Assembly (NCBI GenBank): GCA_011800805.1
Contig: MPNW01000081.1
Span: forward strand, 209,945 to 273,944
Length of the DNA: 64,000 nucleotides
Direction: 5' to 3'
Origin: Hirudo medicinalis
Taxonomy: Eukaryota > Annelida > Clitellata > Hirudinida > Hirudinidae
Below are positions 23,917 to 36,710 of this stretch, piece after piece. The position numbers were made by a program, and so were the translations under genes. The notes below the pieces were generated by a model, which worked only from the letters and a program-made list of their open reading frames with translations, ran no database searches and had not been told where the DNA came from. The first letter of the stretch is position 1. Each line of letters opens with the position of its first letter.

Positions 23917-26590
23917 ATGCCATTCTCAATGGAAATGTACAATGTTGCACCCAGGACACTTAGAATAAAAGGCTTGCCTGATGACTTTGTAAGTGAGGAA
24001 CTAAATGATATAGCTTCCCATTATGGAATTGTTGAGAAGTACTTTCTTAGTGAGTAAGATTCACATTCACATTCAGCTTACTGTCAGAATGTTATTGCAA
24101 TTTTTATATTATCATTTAGATGATGATAAAACAGCAGTTGTTACATTTTCTTCTCAACAGTCTGCAAAAGAGTGGGTAGTCTAAGAATTCATTTTGAAAT
24201 AAATGCTTACTGCCATCACCTAAATTTAAGCTGACTAAAACCAACTTGCAGAGCCCTTGCAAAGTTAAACTCACTTGAAATTCGCAATTCAAAGCTTCAG
24301 GTGACTCTTACAATTGGATAGATTTTATTTAAATTTGAATTGGACTATTCAGTGCAACTTTTTTGACAAATTGTTTTGCTAAATGTGACTAAAATGAAAT
24401 TTGATATGGTTGAATTATTAGAACTTTTATAAACACTATTAGTTGAGGGACACCTTAGTTTGTTTTATTTATAATTCTGAGCAACAACAAGCAGTCAAAG
24501 TTGCTACAAAGGGAATCGCAACTGCTAGAAGAGTTGCAGATAAATAGAAAAGGCAAATGTGACCTAAGAAATAAAAGTTGATTGGTTCATGAGGTTGCTT
24601 CTCTTAGGATCTTGAATGTGAAGCTATCATCTGCATTCCTCTAAGATATTGTTGCTTATTCTTTAAATTGATATTTGCTCCAGGCTGAGATAGCGTTCAG
24701 TTTGAAAACGAACGGACCTTCCAACAGGTTTTCTGCTCTTCAAAACAATCGCAATAAAACAAATTGTCCTGTGAAGTAAGCTTTATTCTCTACCTCCTCC
24801 TTCTGAAACTTTATTGGCATTGTTTGTCTTTAGAATATTAGTTGCCAGTGAGTTGGTTGGAGCAATTATTGGCAAGAAGGGTGCAACCATCAAGAACATA
24901 ACGACGCAGCACAAGGCCAGGTATCTTATATTGTAATTATATTAGATATGCAGTTAATTATTCTCAATTAAATAATCATCATTTGTAGAGTGGATGTGCA
25001 TGGAAAGGAAAATTCGGGATTGGCCGAAAAGGTCGTGTGACTCGAAGCATGTTTAGGCAACTTAATAATTGGAATATTCTTAAAATTCAGATTATTTCCA
25101 TCTACGGCCAGCCTGAGAACTGCTCCAATGCTCTTAGAGAGATCCTGAAGGTTGTGGAGAGTGAATCAATTGACCACGAGCACGGGTTGGCATTCATTCA
25201 TTGTATCGTATTTATTCATTGTTTGCATACATTTAAGCATTTGCTTAGTTGGAATGTGATTTGTTGTGCAGGACTTCGTTGCTCAAGATGTTGGTTGAGG
25301 ACAGATATTGCGGAAGGATCATAGGGAAGGAAGGAAAGATCATCAAAAAGTTGAAGGAGGAGACAGACACTAAAATAAGTGTCTCAAAGTGAGTGGAATA
25401 AGTCTTATAAAGTTGCTTTGCTATTGCAACACCTCCCGCTCTTTGTGTGCAGCATGCAAGACATGATGTCCATTTATCCTGACCGGGTTATCGCCATCAG
25501 GGGTGCCATAGACAACATTATCAGGCTCAGTCTTCAATTTCTCAGAAGTTGAATGAGTTCATGGATCGCGATGTTGCCTCTAATGCTCTTCTTTGCAACG
25601 TTCGTTTCTCAACCTAAACAAAAATTAAGTTTTAGTCATTATTCTAATGCCTTGGTATGCATCAGATGGCAGTGCCTGGAGGAATTGTCTCCAACTCTCT
25701 TCGTCGCCCTCTCGGTTCTGATTTTGTGAGTGGATCCCGAGTCTAAATGATGCCACGAAATTTGGTTGAACTCCTGCTTATTCCAGGTAAATAACCTCCA
25801 GGGAGACCAACGTTCGGTGCAGTCGGAAATGTGTCAAATTGTCGTTCCGAACTCTATCGTCGGATCCATTATAGGCACGGGAGGTTCTATCATCAAGCAG
25901 ATCATGCAAGACTCAAACGCTCATGTTGTGGTATGATTAGCATTTTGTTTACGTAGTTTATCTTCATCGTTTTAGTCTCAGGCTGATAAATCTGCAAAAC
26001 AAAGATGTGATCTGATTTGTCCTTTCCAACAGGTGGAGCCAAAAAATGAAAAAGATGAGAACATGGAGAGGATTGTCACCATCAAAGGAACAGCTGATGC
26101 TTGCTGGAAGGTCGCCATCGATTGTGTTTCATTGTCTTGGAGGAAAAGATGTGCTTAACTGACTTAAGTGTTTGTTGCCATCAGGCCAGCTATTTCATCT
26201 TTGAGAAGGTCAAGGGGGAGGGCATGGTAGGGAGCGATGACAGACTCAAGACGGGGTTGATGGTCCCCGCAGCTCTGATCGGGCGAGTGATTGGAAAGAA
26301 CGGAAAGAATGTGCGAGAGGTTCAGAGAATGACAGGAGCAATGATCAAGCTGTGTGACAACCAGAAGGATCAGTCAGATGAAGTGCTGGTGGAGGTGTTT
26401 GGGAATTTCATGGCCACTCAGGTGGGTGGCAGTCACCATGTGACTGATAATCATTGATGGTAATTGTTTCATTATTAATTAATTGTTTACTTTGGGATGA
26501 CAGGGAGCCCATAACCGCATCAGGGCTCTCATCAGTCAGCCCGTGCAGGGTCCCCCAAGATCCCAGAGAGGTGACCGCAACCACGTCTGA
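23917..26590 (+). CDS. IGF2 mRNA-binding protein (Imp/IGF2BP/VICKZ family)
   Basis: Fourteen exons; starts at MPFSMEMYNV (23917; 23935 is an alternative Met) and ends TGA 26588-26590. Exons: 23917-24049, 24120-24171, 24252-24300, 24684-24775, 24834-24920, 24989-25031, 25091-25185, 25272-25388, 25453-25599, 25666-25725, 25787-25930, 26033-26110, 26185-26421, 26504-26590. The protein, about 473 residues, has one RRM (PRTLRIKGLPDDF; DDKTAVVTF) resembling RRM2 of vertebrate IGF2BPs, then four KH domains with GXXG loops: IIGKKGATIK, IIGKEGKIIK, IIGTGGSIIK and VIGKNGKNVR. It ends in a short Arg-rich tail. The family binds mRNAs in cytoplasmic granules and controls their stability, transport and translation. 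Exon 25453-25599 is one nucleotide short of phase, implying a frameshift near 25505-25545 in the linker after KH2. RRM1 appears absent. Confidence 0.93.
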
Positions 26591-29500
26591 TTTCTCCGTG
26601 CTTGTGTTGTGCATAATTTTGTAGAGTCTATTTATTAACACAGTTTCGTACCACTAGCATACCTTTTTAAGCCTGTGCAGCATTAGAAGGTTGTACACGT
26701 TTGTTATTGTTATTATGTTCATTTTGTTTATCACCATTTTTGTTATTAAACATTGTTATTTTTGACAAGCGATGAATTAGAAGGTGATTGCAAATTTGTT
26801 TCAAGCAAAAAAGATTTGTCTCTGATCTATGTTCATTACCGTTTCAGTTTGCATTCTAGATTTATTTTCGAGAGTGAGATTATCTGATAATGTCTCTTGT
26901 TTTCTGAGTGAAGGAATGCTGCTTGTTACAATTTCGTTTGCAAATGACTGGCTGAGCGGCATCTTTATTGTTTTTCTGATTTCTTCAAAAATGGCTGAGA
27001 TGAATTTTGGTAATGGCAGAAGTTTTCAGTTAATTCTTAAGAATTGAGGGGTATTCCAGAAGAATATCAAGCAAAAGTCTTTTTCATCTTGATGGTTTAG
27101 TTCAAATGTGCATAAGTTTGAGGGAAACGTAGAATATCTTTACATGATCGAAGAGCTGGTGTTATAAAGTCTTGAGTGGGCACGATTGGGGGCATCAGCA
27201 AATTATGATATCGGGTGGGTGGGCTTTAGAAACTAGCCTAAATTTGAGCTAATTTAAGTGAGTGGGAGTCTTATATTAGATTTGGAAGAGCCCGGAAGGT
27301 CATGTAGCAAATCTCTGCCAACCGTCTAAAGAGTGTCCTTTTTGGTTGCACGCGGTTTGTGTGACGTCTTTAATTCGACTCCCTCCCGTCGTAAAAAAAG
27401 TTTTTGAGTCACAAATTATAAAGTCATCAACTATCATTTATGACGGCTCATAAAAATATCTAGCTGTTCTATCGTACTCTTTACGTGCATTACAACTCTC
27501 TATTTCTGCACTCGGTTAACTGTGAAAAGTGATGGTTCGTTTTATCAGCATATGGCGGTTTAAAACTTGCAACATTAATAGAGAGCATTGTTTTATTCGA
27601 CAATATCGTATTATGTGCTGTAGCAGAGTTGATGAGCTTCGAAGATCGATGTCTAATTTAATAGTTGGCGATGATTTACTGCAGCAGATGATGCATCCTA
27701 AATGTTGAACCTGTTTAATAATTAATTACTAGTAACATTATAAATAAAGCTATACATTAAATCCACATGACATCGAAATCGTTGGCCTACAACCACTGGT
27801 TTATAAGGAGCGACTCGTCTTGAGCATCAGGATTTGCCGGTTGTGTGTTGGATAAGTTTCAGTTGTGAGGTAATGCATTCATTGTTGGTTGTAGGTCTTT
27901 TATCCAATAATTGTTAAACTATTAAAATATGCGCTAATAACGTATGGAGGAAACGTATACAATAATTCCTTTATTTATATTAAATGCTTGTAACTCAACG
28001 GTTATAATTAGTTCAGTGTCATTTAAAGCGAATTAATATTTGTATTTAATGATGTTGCACCCGTGAGATTGACAACTTCAATGAGTGTCACCAATACATG
28101 ACATTCGATGATAAGAGAAGCAATGAAATTATCAGTAGAAATGATTGTTGATCGAGGGCAGGTGGCATTGTCTTGAGTGCAAATAAGGCAGAAGAAAACA
28201 TTGAGTGCTTTTCCTCTGTCAATATTATCGATAATGATAGCGAAGTAAAGGCAAATTGTTGTCGAATCCGGGACAATGAAACAATGAAACAGTTTACATG
28301 AAATTTGCGTTTTTAATAACGATGTTGGATCATGGAAATACAAAATTGTTTTGTATGGTTAAAAATAATAATTGTTGAAAAATGCATTTCGTAACTTTAA
28401 TATTAACTATTAACTTAATATAACTTAAATAATCAGTTTCTGTAATAATAGAGTAGAACTTAATTGATCGTTTGTAAGTTTGCATGGAAATTAGTATTAA
28501 ATGATAATCATGGATTAAAATAAAGACTCCAATGCTAAATATGAATATTAAATATTATTAAATATTCAGTTAATTGCATTTAACAACAGAAATAATAATG
28601 ATTAGAAATGGAATTGAAAGTTCAATAAAATCCACAATTCCACCAAAATAATTTCCATGAAATTAAAATATTCAATATTTCATATGTATATTCGCTATTA
28701 TTTTTCCAATGATTCATGATATGAAAGTGTTTTATTAGGAATAGAAACTACTTTGGTCAATTCGTTAATTCATCGTCCGACTTATTTTATCTGTGATGAT
28801 AATTTTGCTTAAATTGAAACATTAATTGGGCTACTAAATGTCATTACTGCATTATTAACATATCGTTACTTCATACTTTGAGATGAATTTAACAACACGA
28901 TATGTCATGCATTGCAAGCTTTCCACCCGTGGATGTTCTACTTCAAGTTAAAAGTAGTCCACGAATATTCTGCTAAGGGGAGTTTAAATACTGTGTTTTT
29001 AATTGCGAGTAGCACTCTGCATATCCAGTATGTGCCTAAATACAATGGTGTTACATTTTAAGACAATGTTTATCGTTTGAAATACAATGTAAATACAATG
29101 GTGTTACATTTTAAGACAATGTTTATCGTTTGAAATACAATGTAATCACCACAATTCATTCAACGCTTTTACAGTTTTACCTCTGAAAAATCTTTCATAT
29201 ATTTGATTTTATCTCAGTTTCAATTTATGCTTCTGTTCCTACAATTTCTCGTTAGAATTTTATGTACGAATTAAGCTGGTCTTTCTTGAAAATGAAGTAA
29301 TCAGTGCCGCGCGAATGCTAGTGACGGTGTATGTTGTTAAATTCTTTCCGAATAAGATTGTCATAATAACAATACCAATGGTTCATACTGAGGCACTTTA
29401 GTTGTAATGATATAATTATATTGAGGCATTTTAGTGGTAATAATAATAATAATAATAATTTATTCTAAGGCAGTTTGTCCGATGTATCTGCACTTAAACT

Positions 29501-31763
29501 TCCCCATTTGTTTCGATTACAAATTGCATAGAAGCAGATGGGAAACATTCGTGGATTTGCATTTAAAACCGTGGATTTTTTTCCAATTTTGAAACACGAC
29601 TGAACAAAAGCATGCGTGCCTAGAAACGCACTCGAATGACCCCATTGAACTTCTGCCCATTGCATCCATTAGTCATCCCTTAGAGGCGAACTCTTTCATG
29701 GTTCTAAGCATATTTTTAATATAGTCTTGATTTGTTTATATTAAAATTAAATTTGTGTAATATCCAAAATATATCTAAAATATGTAATAATTACAAAAAT
29801 AAACAGATCAAAGATTTCTTCAAAATGTTTGTGGATGCCCATTCTTCTATGGTTTAAATATCTGTCATTCAGATTATACCGAATTATTGAGAAATATCGC
29901 TATGAAATCCGTTTGTGGACTTCAATTTGATCTCCGTTTTGGAAAATAAATCTGTGTTCTTGAATTAAATCTATCAGACCATGGTCTTCAACTTCATGAA
30001 ATACTTAAACGCTTTTGAACACGTCAGCCTATATTCTACAGCTGAACTTTTCAATCAAATTCTCCATTTATTCGGTTAAACCAAATTTGACCAAAGTCAA
30101 ATCCCTCGTGGCAACACTTGGTTCTTTCGCTGTCAATGTTTATCTGTTTTTATCGTTTTATAGTTTTATCGGTTTTGGCTTTTTTTGTAATGTAAAACTA
30201 TATGTGTTAGTTACTAGTTAATTAATTAGTTAACTGATCAAGCGTTAAAAAAATTATGAAAAATGTAAAAATATCAAATAAATGGTAATATCTAGTCGGT
30301 ACAAGTTGAGAGTGAATCACGTTCCACTAAACACCTGTACGGGACTTTCAATGGTTCAATGATTTTCATTGAGTATTACAAATGACCAATGATTATTTTT
30401 GTAATGCTGCAGGATAACACAAACATCATCTTTTATGAATCTAATTTATTTTTGCTGCTTAAAACCTAACAATTGGAGTTGGATGCGGTTCAATAAATAA
30501 GTACACACTTTATTGCTTATTGACTTTCATGGTGTTCATGCGATCGTCATGTAAGGACCTTCGTATTCTTCACATTTCATCAGCATCTATAAAGCGGCAA
30601 AATGTCCATAAAATCGATCGCAAACTTTGCTATTGGGACTTTTGGAAATGAATTTTCAATAAAATTTTCAAATATCTGCATAATTAAATTGAATTATATT
30701 AGACTGTAAATAATGTATAAATAATATAACATGTTTTCAATCGCAAATTGTTCGAGGTCTTTCAATTTGGAGGCAATATTTTTTCTTGGACATTTCATCC
30801 ACACAGCAGTTGTTTGGTTGTCGCGGGATGATTATCGTTTAAACATTTTTTTTCTTTTGATAAAGCATCAAGATATTTACTTTTTGACAAAAATCATTTA
30901 ATTCAGAGCAAAAATTTTTCAATCATAAATTTCGCATTCGCCAACAAACTTTATATGCTTTATTGTGGTTCGAATGTAGCAATGAGAACGAAAAACAGCT
31001 AAACATTAATATTCACTTTGTTTATTGACAGAACTTCGAAAGAACGGATGAAATAAACTCGCATTTAAAACTGTTAAACAAGATTTTGCTATTGCTAATG
31101 GTTTACTCAGTGTTAGATAAGGAATACAAAAACGTTTAAATCCATTTTTCACTTTTCACATTGATTGAACATCACTAAATAGACTGTTGTCATATAAACT
31201 TGTAATTGCGGCTCAAGTGAAATTCCAAACTGAATCCCAATTCTTATCGCGTTTTTGTTTGAAGAAAACATTTAATCTCATTAAAATTAATACGTTCTTC
31301 TGCTGAAGATTAGCTTTCTTTTATCAAGATGTACCAAGGAAACAAGATCTTCTTGGTCCCACTACATCGTAGCAGTCATCCGCTTATCATTTCAGCACCC
31401 AATAAGAGGGATTTCATGTCTTATATTAATTATAATCCATGTTAATCCAATTTAATCATTTTCCGTTTTACCAGAAAATCTGATTTTTCAGTTCCATAAA
31501 GAATTAAAAGTTGCAGGAAGCAGTCACGCACGATTAAAAAATATAGATTTATATGAGCACACCAGTTTACATTTCTGCCGAACATTAACAGATTATTTGG
31601 CATTCAAATAAAATGCTAAAAAATCTATAACCTTATTTGAAAACTTAAACGTGAAATTCACTTTCATAACTAATGAGGATTGAAATAATATTTGTTATTT
31701 TTGAATAACTATTAAAATTGTTTTATTTGTTAAATAAAATGTGTTAAATCTTCAGCATCCGAA
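26591..31763. other. Gene-poor interval
   Basis: No gene recognised in 5.2 kb. Early part is the IGF2BP 3' UTR. Open frames here (for example 28023-28343 minus and 30015-30221 plus) lack family motifs and look like chance. Contains the 53-bp duplication at 29038-29143 and a short (aat)n run near 29445. Confidence 0.5.
29038..29143. repeat. Perfect 53-bp tandem duplication
   Basis: The unit starting aaatacaatggtgttacatt occurs at 29038 and again at 29091 with no visible mismatch. Either a very recent duplication or an assembly artefact. Confidence 0.9.
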
Positions 31764-33267
31764 ATGGCAAGTCAATGGAGTTTATCAGATAAAGTTGCAG
31801 TCGTAACAGGAGCTAACAGTGGCATAGGACTGGAAACGGTAAAGATGCTCCTTAATGCAGGTGAAAAAAATAATTATAATAATTATTTATTATAATAATT
31901 ATTTTATAATTTTCCGAATTAACCTGTTCATACAAATGAACTAACAATGTAATCAATAAAATTAATGTGCAAGTCCAAATAGATTTATGTTGCAATTAAT
32001 TTAAGCTCTGATTATTAATTAATTTAAGCTCTGATTATTAATTTATTTAAGCTCTGATTATTAATTAATTTAAGCTCTGATTATTAATTTATTTAAGCTC
32101 TGATTATTAATTAATTTAAGCTCTGATTATTAATTAATTTAAGCTCTGATTATTAATTAATTTAAGCTCTGATTATTAATTTATTTAAGCTCTGATTATT
32201 AATTAATTTAAGCTCTGATTATTAATTTATTTAAGCTCTGATTATTAATTTATTTAAGCTCTGATTATTAATTAATTTAAGCTCTGATTATTAATTAATT
32301 TAAGCTCTGATTATTAATTTATTTAAGCGACGTTTTTAATGTGCCTTATTAGAGTTATTAATATTTAAAAAAAAATTTTTTCCATTATTTTTTATTTTCT
32401 CAGCCAAACAAACGAACAAATATAATTACGGATCAAGAACCTCACCAAATATTTAAAGTCCCCCTTCTCTACAATCATCACTACAAGCCAACTCTTTTCC
32501 GCCATCGCTTTTGCGTTTTTCGCTTGTGATGTTTCCACATGCGGTAGGTGCCAGAGAGAACTTTCGTTGACAAATTCATCAACATGCTTCTGGAGAAGCC
32601 GAGGCCGCGCCAAGAAGAGTACGATTTCGATGAGATCACTCCTCTCCAGTTGCAAACGAATGCAGTCACATAAACCTTCGATGGTGACATCGCAGACTAT
32701 GGACTGATCCTTCTCCCATGCTACGAGAGTCTGGAATTCTCCGATTCCATCAATACTTATTCTCGGCTCAACTTTTGTGATGTATCCTTTCTTGGTCAGC
32801 CTCTCCTCCAACCGGCGGACATGCCACTCTCTTCTCTCTGCGTCCATACCTGGGCAAACCTGGAAGATATGGTCCAGGCACTCAAAGGTACCACACCCGG
32901 AATCACAATAAGTGTTTATCTCTGGATGATACCTGGAGATCCTGAGATTGTTTGGGAGGACGGTCGCTCTGACTTTGATGCATTGTATGTATTCGCTTGG
33001 TGGCATCCTGGAACGACCGTCCACTATCCAATCACTAATTCCTGCCCCCTGCGAAAAAGACTGAAGTCCGTATCCATCAACTGAGTCATATAACTCTGCG
33101 GTTTCTTGTTTCAGTTGTTTCTTGGCTGCGGGTCCTTTTGACTTTCCAAACTTATCTGTCGCAGATAATAATAATAAATATTGTTATTGATATCATTATC
33201 ATGATCAATATCATTATCATTATTGTTATTGTTACTGTTACTGTTGTTGTCGTAATCGTCATCGTCG

Positions 33268-33305
<38 letters not shown>

Positions 33306-35349
33306 GTCATCATCATCATCAGCATCATCATCATCATCATTATAATTATTATTATTATTATTATTTAAACAAATCAAAGAACGCATGGTTATTTCGTTAA
33401 ATCTTGCAAAAATAATGAATAAACAATTTCCTGAAATGAATCAATGTCATATTCTGGAATAAAATCCGAATCCTCTGTGCATGGATTTTCGGAAGGTCAA
33501 TCAACGAGGAAAGTTAGATTGAATCACAACGCGGAATTTAGGGCATCATCATCATCATCTTCATAAAAAATCGAGACGATTTCCAAAGTTTGTCTCAAAA
33601 ACAAAAAATCTCTAAAATAGGTCGAATGAAATTTATCAGATTATAAATAGAATCTGTCAACTGATTCTAACAAGAAATATATTTACATTTTTCAGAACAT
33701 TTGCTGAATTTCACGCGCTATATAAATGGATTTTATCGACAGGATGTTATGTCATCATGGCCTGTCGTGACACCGAGAAGGGAAAGATGTGCGGACTTTT
33801 GGATGAGAAAAGATGTTCTGTCATGAAATTGGATCTCTCATCTTTCGACTCCATTCATGAGTTTGCCGAAAAGATCATCAATAGTAATTTATTTGTCATT
33901 TAGTCAAACCGGAACTTCACGCTTAAAATAAAATAAAAATAATCGTGCGAATCTCTCTTCAATGATTTATAAAAGATGACAATAGCTTATTTTCTTATAA
34001 TAATTTACAGTTAATTTAATTTTTGAAGAATTCGATAAAATTCACGTACTAGTCAACAATGCTGGAGTATTTCATTCCGAAAGAATTGCGACAGAAGATG
34101 GTTTTGAAATTCATTTTGGAGTCAATCATCTCGGTAGACTTGTAACAAATTGAGTTGTTAATGGAAGAAGTATGGTCTTATTAGTTATCAATTTATTACA
34201 TCAGGACATTTTCTGCTAACCCGGCTCCTCCTCAGTAAGATCATTTCTTCTGCTCCAAGCCGCATTCTCAATGTTTCTTCAAAAGCCCATGAATATTCAC
34301 CTCTAAATTTCGCTGACCTGGAGGTGAGACATCATTGGTCTCCTCTGAAAGCCTACAGCAGGAGCAAAACTGCGAACATCCTTTTCACTGCACATTTGGC
34401 TTCTTTACTCAAAGGTATGTTAATTTTGAGTAGTTACACGGTAAATTATTGTTTAAGAACGGTTTGCAGATTAAAGTGCAATCACAATTTCCCAGTCAAA
34501 CGATTATTACTGTTATTCGGAAAATCTGGTACGAACGATCGTCTTTAAAAAAAAAGTCAAAAAATGTTAAAACATTCAAGTTCATTCATATATATTAATA
34601 TATGAAAATATATAATATATATTTTTCTATAATCACCCAATGATAATTTAAACTATTTAATTGTCGATCTTAAATTTCTACTCTTTTGTTAAGATTACTT
34701 AATCTTCTAATTAACCTTCTAGGACCAACTTCTGAAAAATAATTTACAACTCTATTGACGCCACTTTCAGCCTAAATCTGTCTTCTGATTGTATTACACA
34801 TTTTTTTATAACACATCAATAACAAATTGTTTGCTTAGACGTTGCACAACTCCGAGCTCTGTAGGAAAAATGTCTTGCCGTATACATATCGAGAGAATGG
34901 TTTTTTAAGGCACTGGAGTGACAACGTATAGTCTTCATCCTGGTGTTGTCGAAACAAATCTCGGTCGACATTTGGAAGGATCGTGTTTCATGCGCTTCTT
35001 CCATTGCATCATGTTCTTAGCCAGGAAAAAGATGCTAGACCCCGCATCAGGGGCCAGCACGACTTTCTACTGCTGTTCAGAGGAACAGCTGTGCATCCAG
35101 CGAGGACTTTATTACTCGTGAGTACAAAGCAAATTATTCCATTTAATTATTTTAATATTTAATTTGCATATTTAAGATTATGAGTATTATGAGTACACTC
35201 TATTTTCAAAATAAAACAAAGTTATTTGTTTTAATAGGGATTGCAAACTCAGACTCCCCAAGAAACATGCCACAGACCCCCAAAAGGCAGAACAACTCTG
35301 GAGAATGAGCAGCACAATGTGTGGACTCTCACCTTCTATAAATTCTTGA
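31764..35349 (+). CDS. Short-chain dehydrogenase/reductase, retinol dehydrogenase-like
   Basis: Six exons, all in phase: 31764-31860, 33743-33883, 34029-34133, 34205-34414, 34910-35117 and 35238-35349 (TGA), giving 290 residues, normal for RDH11-14-type SDRs. Motifs: cofactor-binding TGANSGIG (residues 15-22), IMACRD after the first intron, NNAG (89-92), catalytic Ser in ILNVSS (139/140) and the catalytic pair in YSRSK (Tyr165, Lys169), followed by HPGVVETNLGRH. The family reduces or oxidises retinoids and other lipophilic carbonyls with NADP(H), usually on ER membranes; here no N-terminal membrane helix is present. Intron 1 (1.9 kb) is bloated by a tandem array, an R2-like fragment and a microsatellite. 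A polyadenylation-type aataaa lies at 35482. The exact substrate cannot be inferred. Confidence 0.95.
31997..32336. repeat. 23-bp tandem array in SDR intron 1
   Basis: Fourteen copies, plus a partial fifteenth, of a 23-bp unit containing atttaagctctgattattaa. Units differ almost only at one position, the last base of attaatt(a/t), so the array is a string of two variants. Very high identity suggests recent expansion. Confidence 0.95.
32392..33165 (-). mobile_element. 5'-truncated R2-like non-LTR retrotransposon (C-terminal fragment)
   Basis: Minus-strand open frame of about 255 codons. It reads ELYDSVDGYGLQSF, then SEYIQCIKVRATVLPNNLR, then a zinc-knuckle pattern C-x3-C-x8-H-x5-C (DSGCGTFECLDHIFQVC), then EKDQSIVCDVTIEG. 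In R2/NeSL/Dong-type elements the CCHC knuckle follows the reverse transcriptase and precedes a restriction-like endonuclease; the ...CDVT segment fits that nuclease core. The reverse transcriptase itself is missing: the 5' end stops at a microsatellite. The frame is open from about 33165 to 32392, so the copy may be fairly young. It lies antisense within SDR intron 1. Confidence 0.8.
33166..33366. repeat. Compound trinucleotide microsatellite
   Basis: Runs of aat, att, (tgt/tac), then a long (atc)n with g/a interruptions, then (att)n. It produces spurious poly-Asp, poly-Met and poly-Ile ORFs in several frames, which are not genes. It sits exactly at the 5' truncation point of the R2-like fragment. 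Confidence 0.95.
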
Positions 35350-36259
35350 ACTTTGTAACATTGTAACATTGCATTCAATTCAAAACTTATGAAAATAGCA
35401 CATTTTTAATATGTCGTAATCGATAAATGTATTCAGTTATAAAAAAAAAATTATCACATACGTCATTACTACTTGAACTTGAATAAATGTGGCTCGATAT
35501 GATTAAATATGAGTGCAATAAAATAGCTTAAACCGATGTCACAATTCATTCCAAAAAATTTATTTATTATTTCACGGATAATATAATCATAAAAATTTCC
35601 GAAACAGAGTACAGAAACAACTACCAGAAGTCCATTCCTATTGACTAACTAGCTTCGAGGTTTACTGACTTGTAAAGCATGGCGAACAACAATGTCCTTT
35701 TTTTGTCAGAGATTCTGGTGTCGTGGTGTGCGTTATCATCATTAGTAATTTATTTGTCATTTAGGCAAATCAGAACTTTACGCTTAAAATAAAATTAAAT
35801 CAACATTACGAATTTTCTTCTCAACGGTTTATAAAAGTTGTCAATAACTTATTTTCTTGTAATAATTTACTGTTAATTTAATTCTTGAAGTCGATAAAAT
35901 TAAATTTTAATTTCATTAATTCAATTGTCATTTCTTGAACTCATCAATCCCGAAGTGTCATTGCGGTCGGTATAAGAAAGTTACGACAATAACACATTTT
36001 GCATAAATCAGAGATATTGTGTTATAAATGTATTCAGCTCAAAGAGAAAATAAAATAAAATTAGGTAAAACCTATCATCTATCTAATATATCTAATAGAA
36101 TCTGCCGTAATCAATATTCATAACAAAATGAACTCCTCCCACCAAATTAATGAATTAATAAAGTAAATAATATAATATAAGTAAAATAATATAATTATTT
36201 ATTGTAATAGTTTCTTACAACTGTTATAAATAATAATTTAATAGTAGTTATTCCACCAA
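35350..36259. other. Intergenic downstream of SDR
   Basis: AT-rich. A stretch at 35743-35880 (gtaatttatttgtcatttag and following) is a diverged copy of the SDR intron sequence at 33883-34025, showing a small local duplication of SDR intron 2. No coding sequence seen. Confidence 0.6.
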
Positions 36260-36610
36260 ATGATTAAAAGCAAAATTAAAGGCATTCACACAAATGATGT
36301 TGAGAACTTGTGGAGATGTACGATGGACAAGTTCAAAGGAATGAGGGGGACTTCTGACAAATTGCTTCTTACCTGGATGAGTTTCTTTGGCATAGGATGG
36401 TTGGAGACATGCATTCATGCTTCAAGCGTGCATTGGAACTCATCCGGGAATATTATCCAGTATGAATCAGTCCTTTTAAGGGCTCAAAACAGCCCTTATA
36501 AGGGCTATCCCAATTACCAATACAAGCACTGTTCGCACATCACGTATTTGTATTTATCCGATCTTTCGAGTGCCTTATGCGTCGGAACTGGATGTGAAAG
36601 CAATTTTTAA
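36260..36610 (+). pseudogene. Merlin/ISXO2-like transposase fragment
   Basis: Open stretch with KIKGIHTNDVENLWRCTMDK then GTSDKLLLTWMSFFGI. This matches the end of the DDE domain of ISXO2-like (Merlin) transposases, in which HTN..E..W is followed after about 30 residues by a hydrophobic WR-type helix. Only this C-terminal piece is seen; after about residue 50 the text is not transposase-like. Non-functional fragment. Confidence 0.6.
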
Positions 36611-36629
36611 TCGATCTACCATAAATATA

Positions 36630-36710
36630 GAGCACCCCTATCCGAGGACGCTTCCTGGCGGTACAGACTGGGTTGCGAACACGACACAATACTGTTGCTA
36701 ATACTATTTA
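36630..36710 (-). repeat. SINE fragment
   Basis: Shares gactgggttgcgaacacgac and the following actgttgct with the SINE at 20840-21030. Body and tail are mostly lost. Confidence 0.6.

Noticed and set aside
31997..32336. Possible CRISPR-like array
   Set aside because: The units are contiguous 23-bp tandem repeats with no unique spacers, in a eukaryotic intron.
32821..33084. Plus-strand ORF across the R2-like fragment
   Set aside because: Antisense shadow of the open minus-strand R2-like frame.
33111..33386. Open frames with long poly-Asp, poly-Met and poly-Ile runs on both strands
   Set aside because: They are translations of the (atc)n/(att)n microsatellite.
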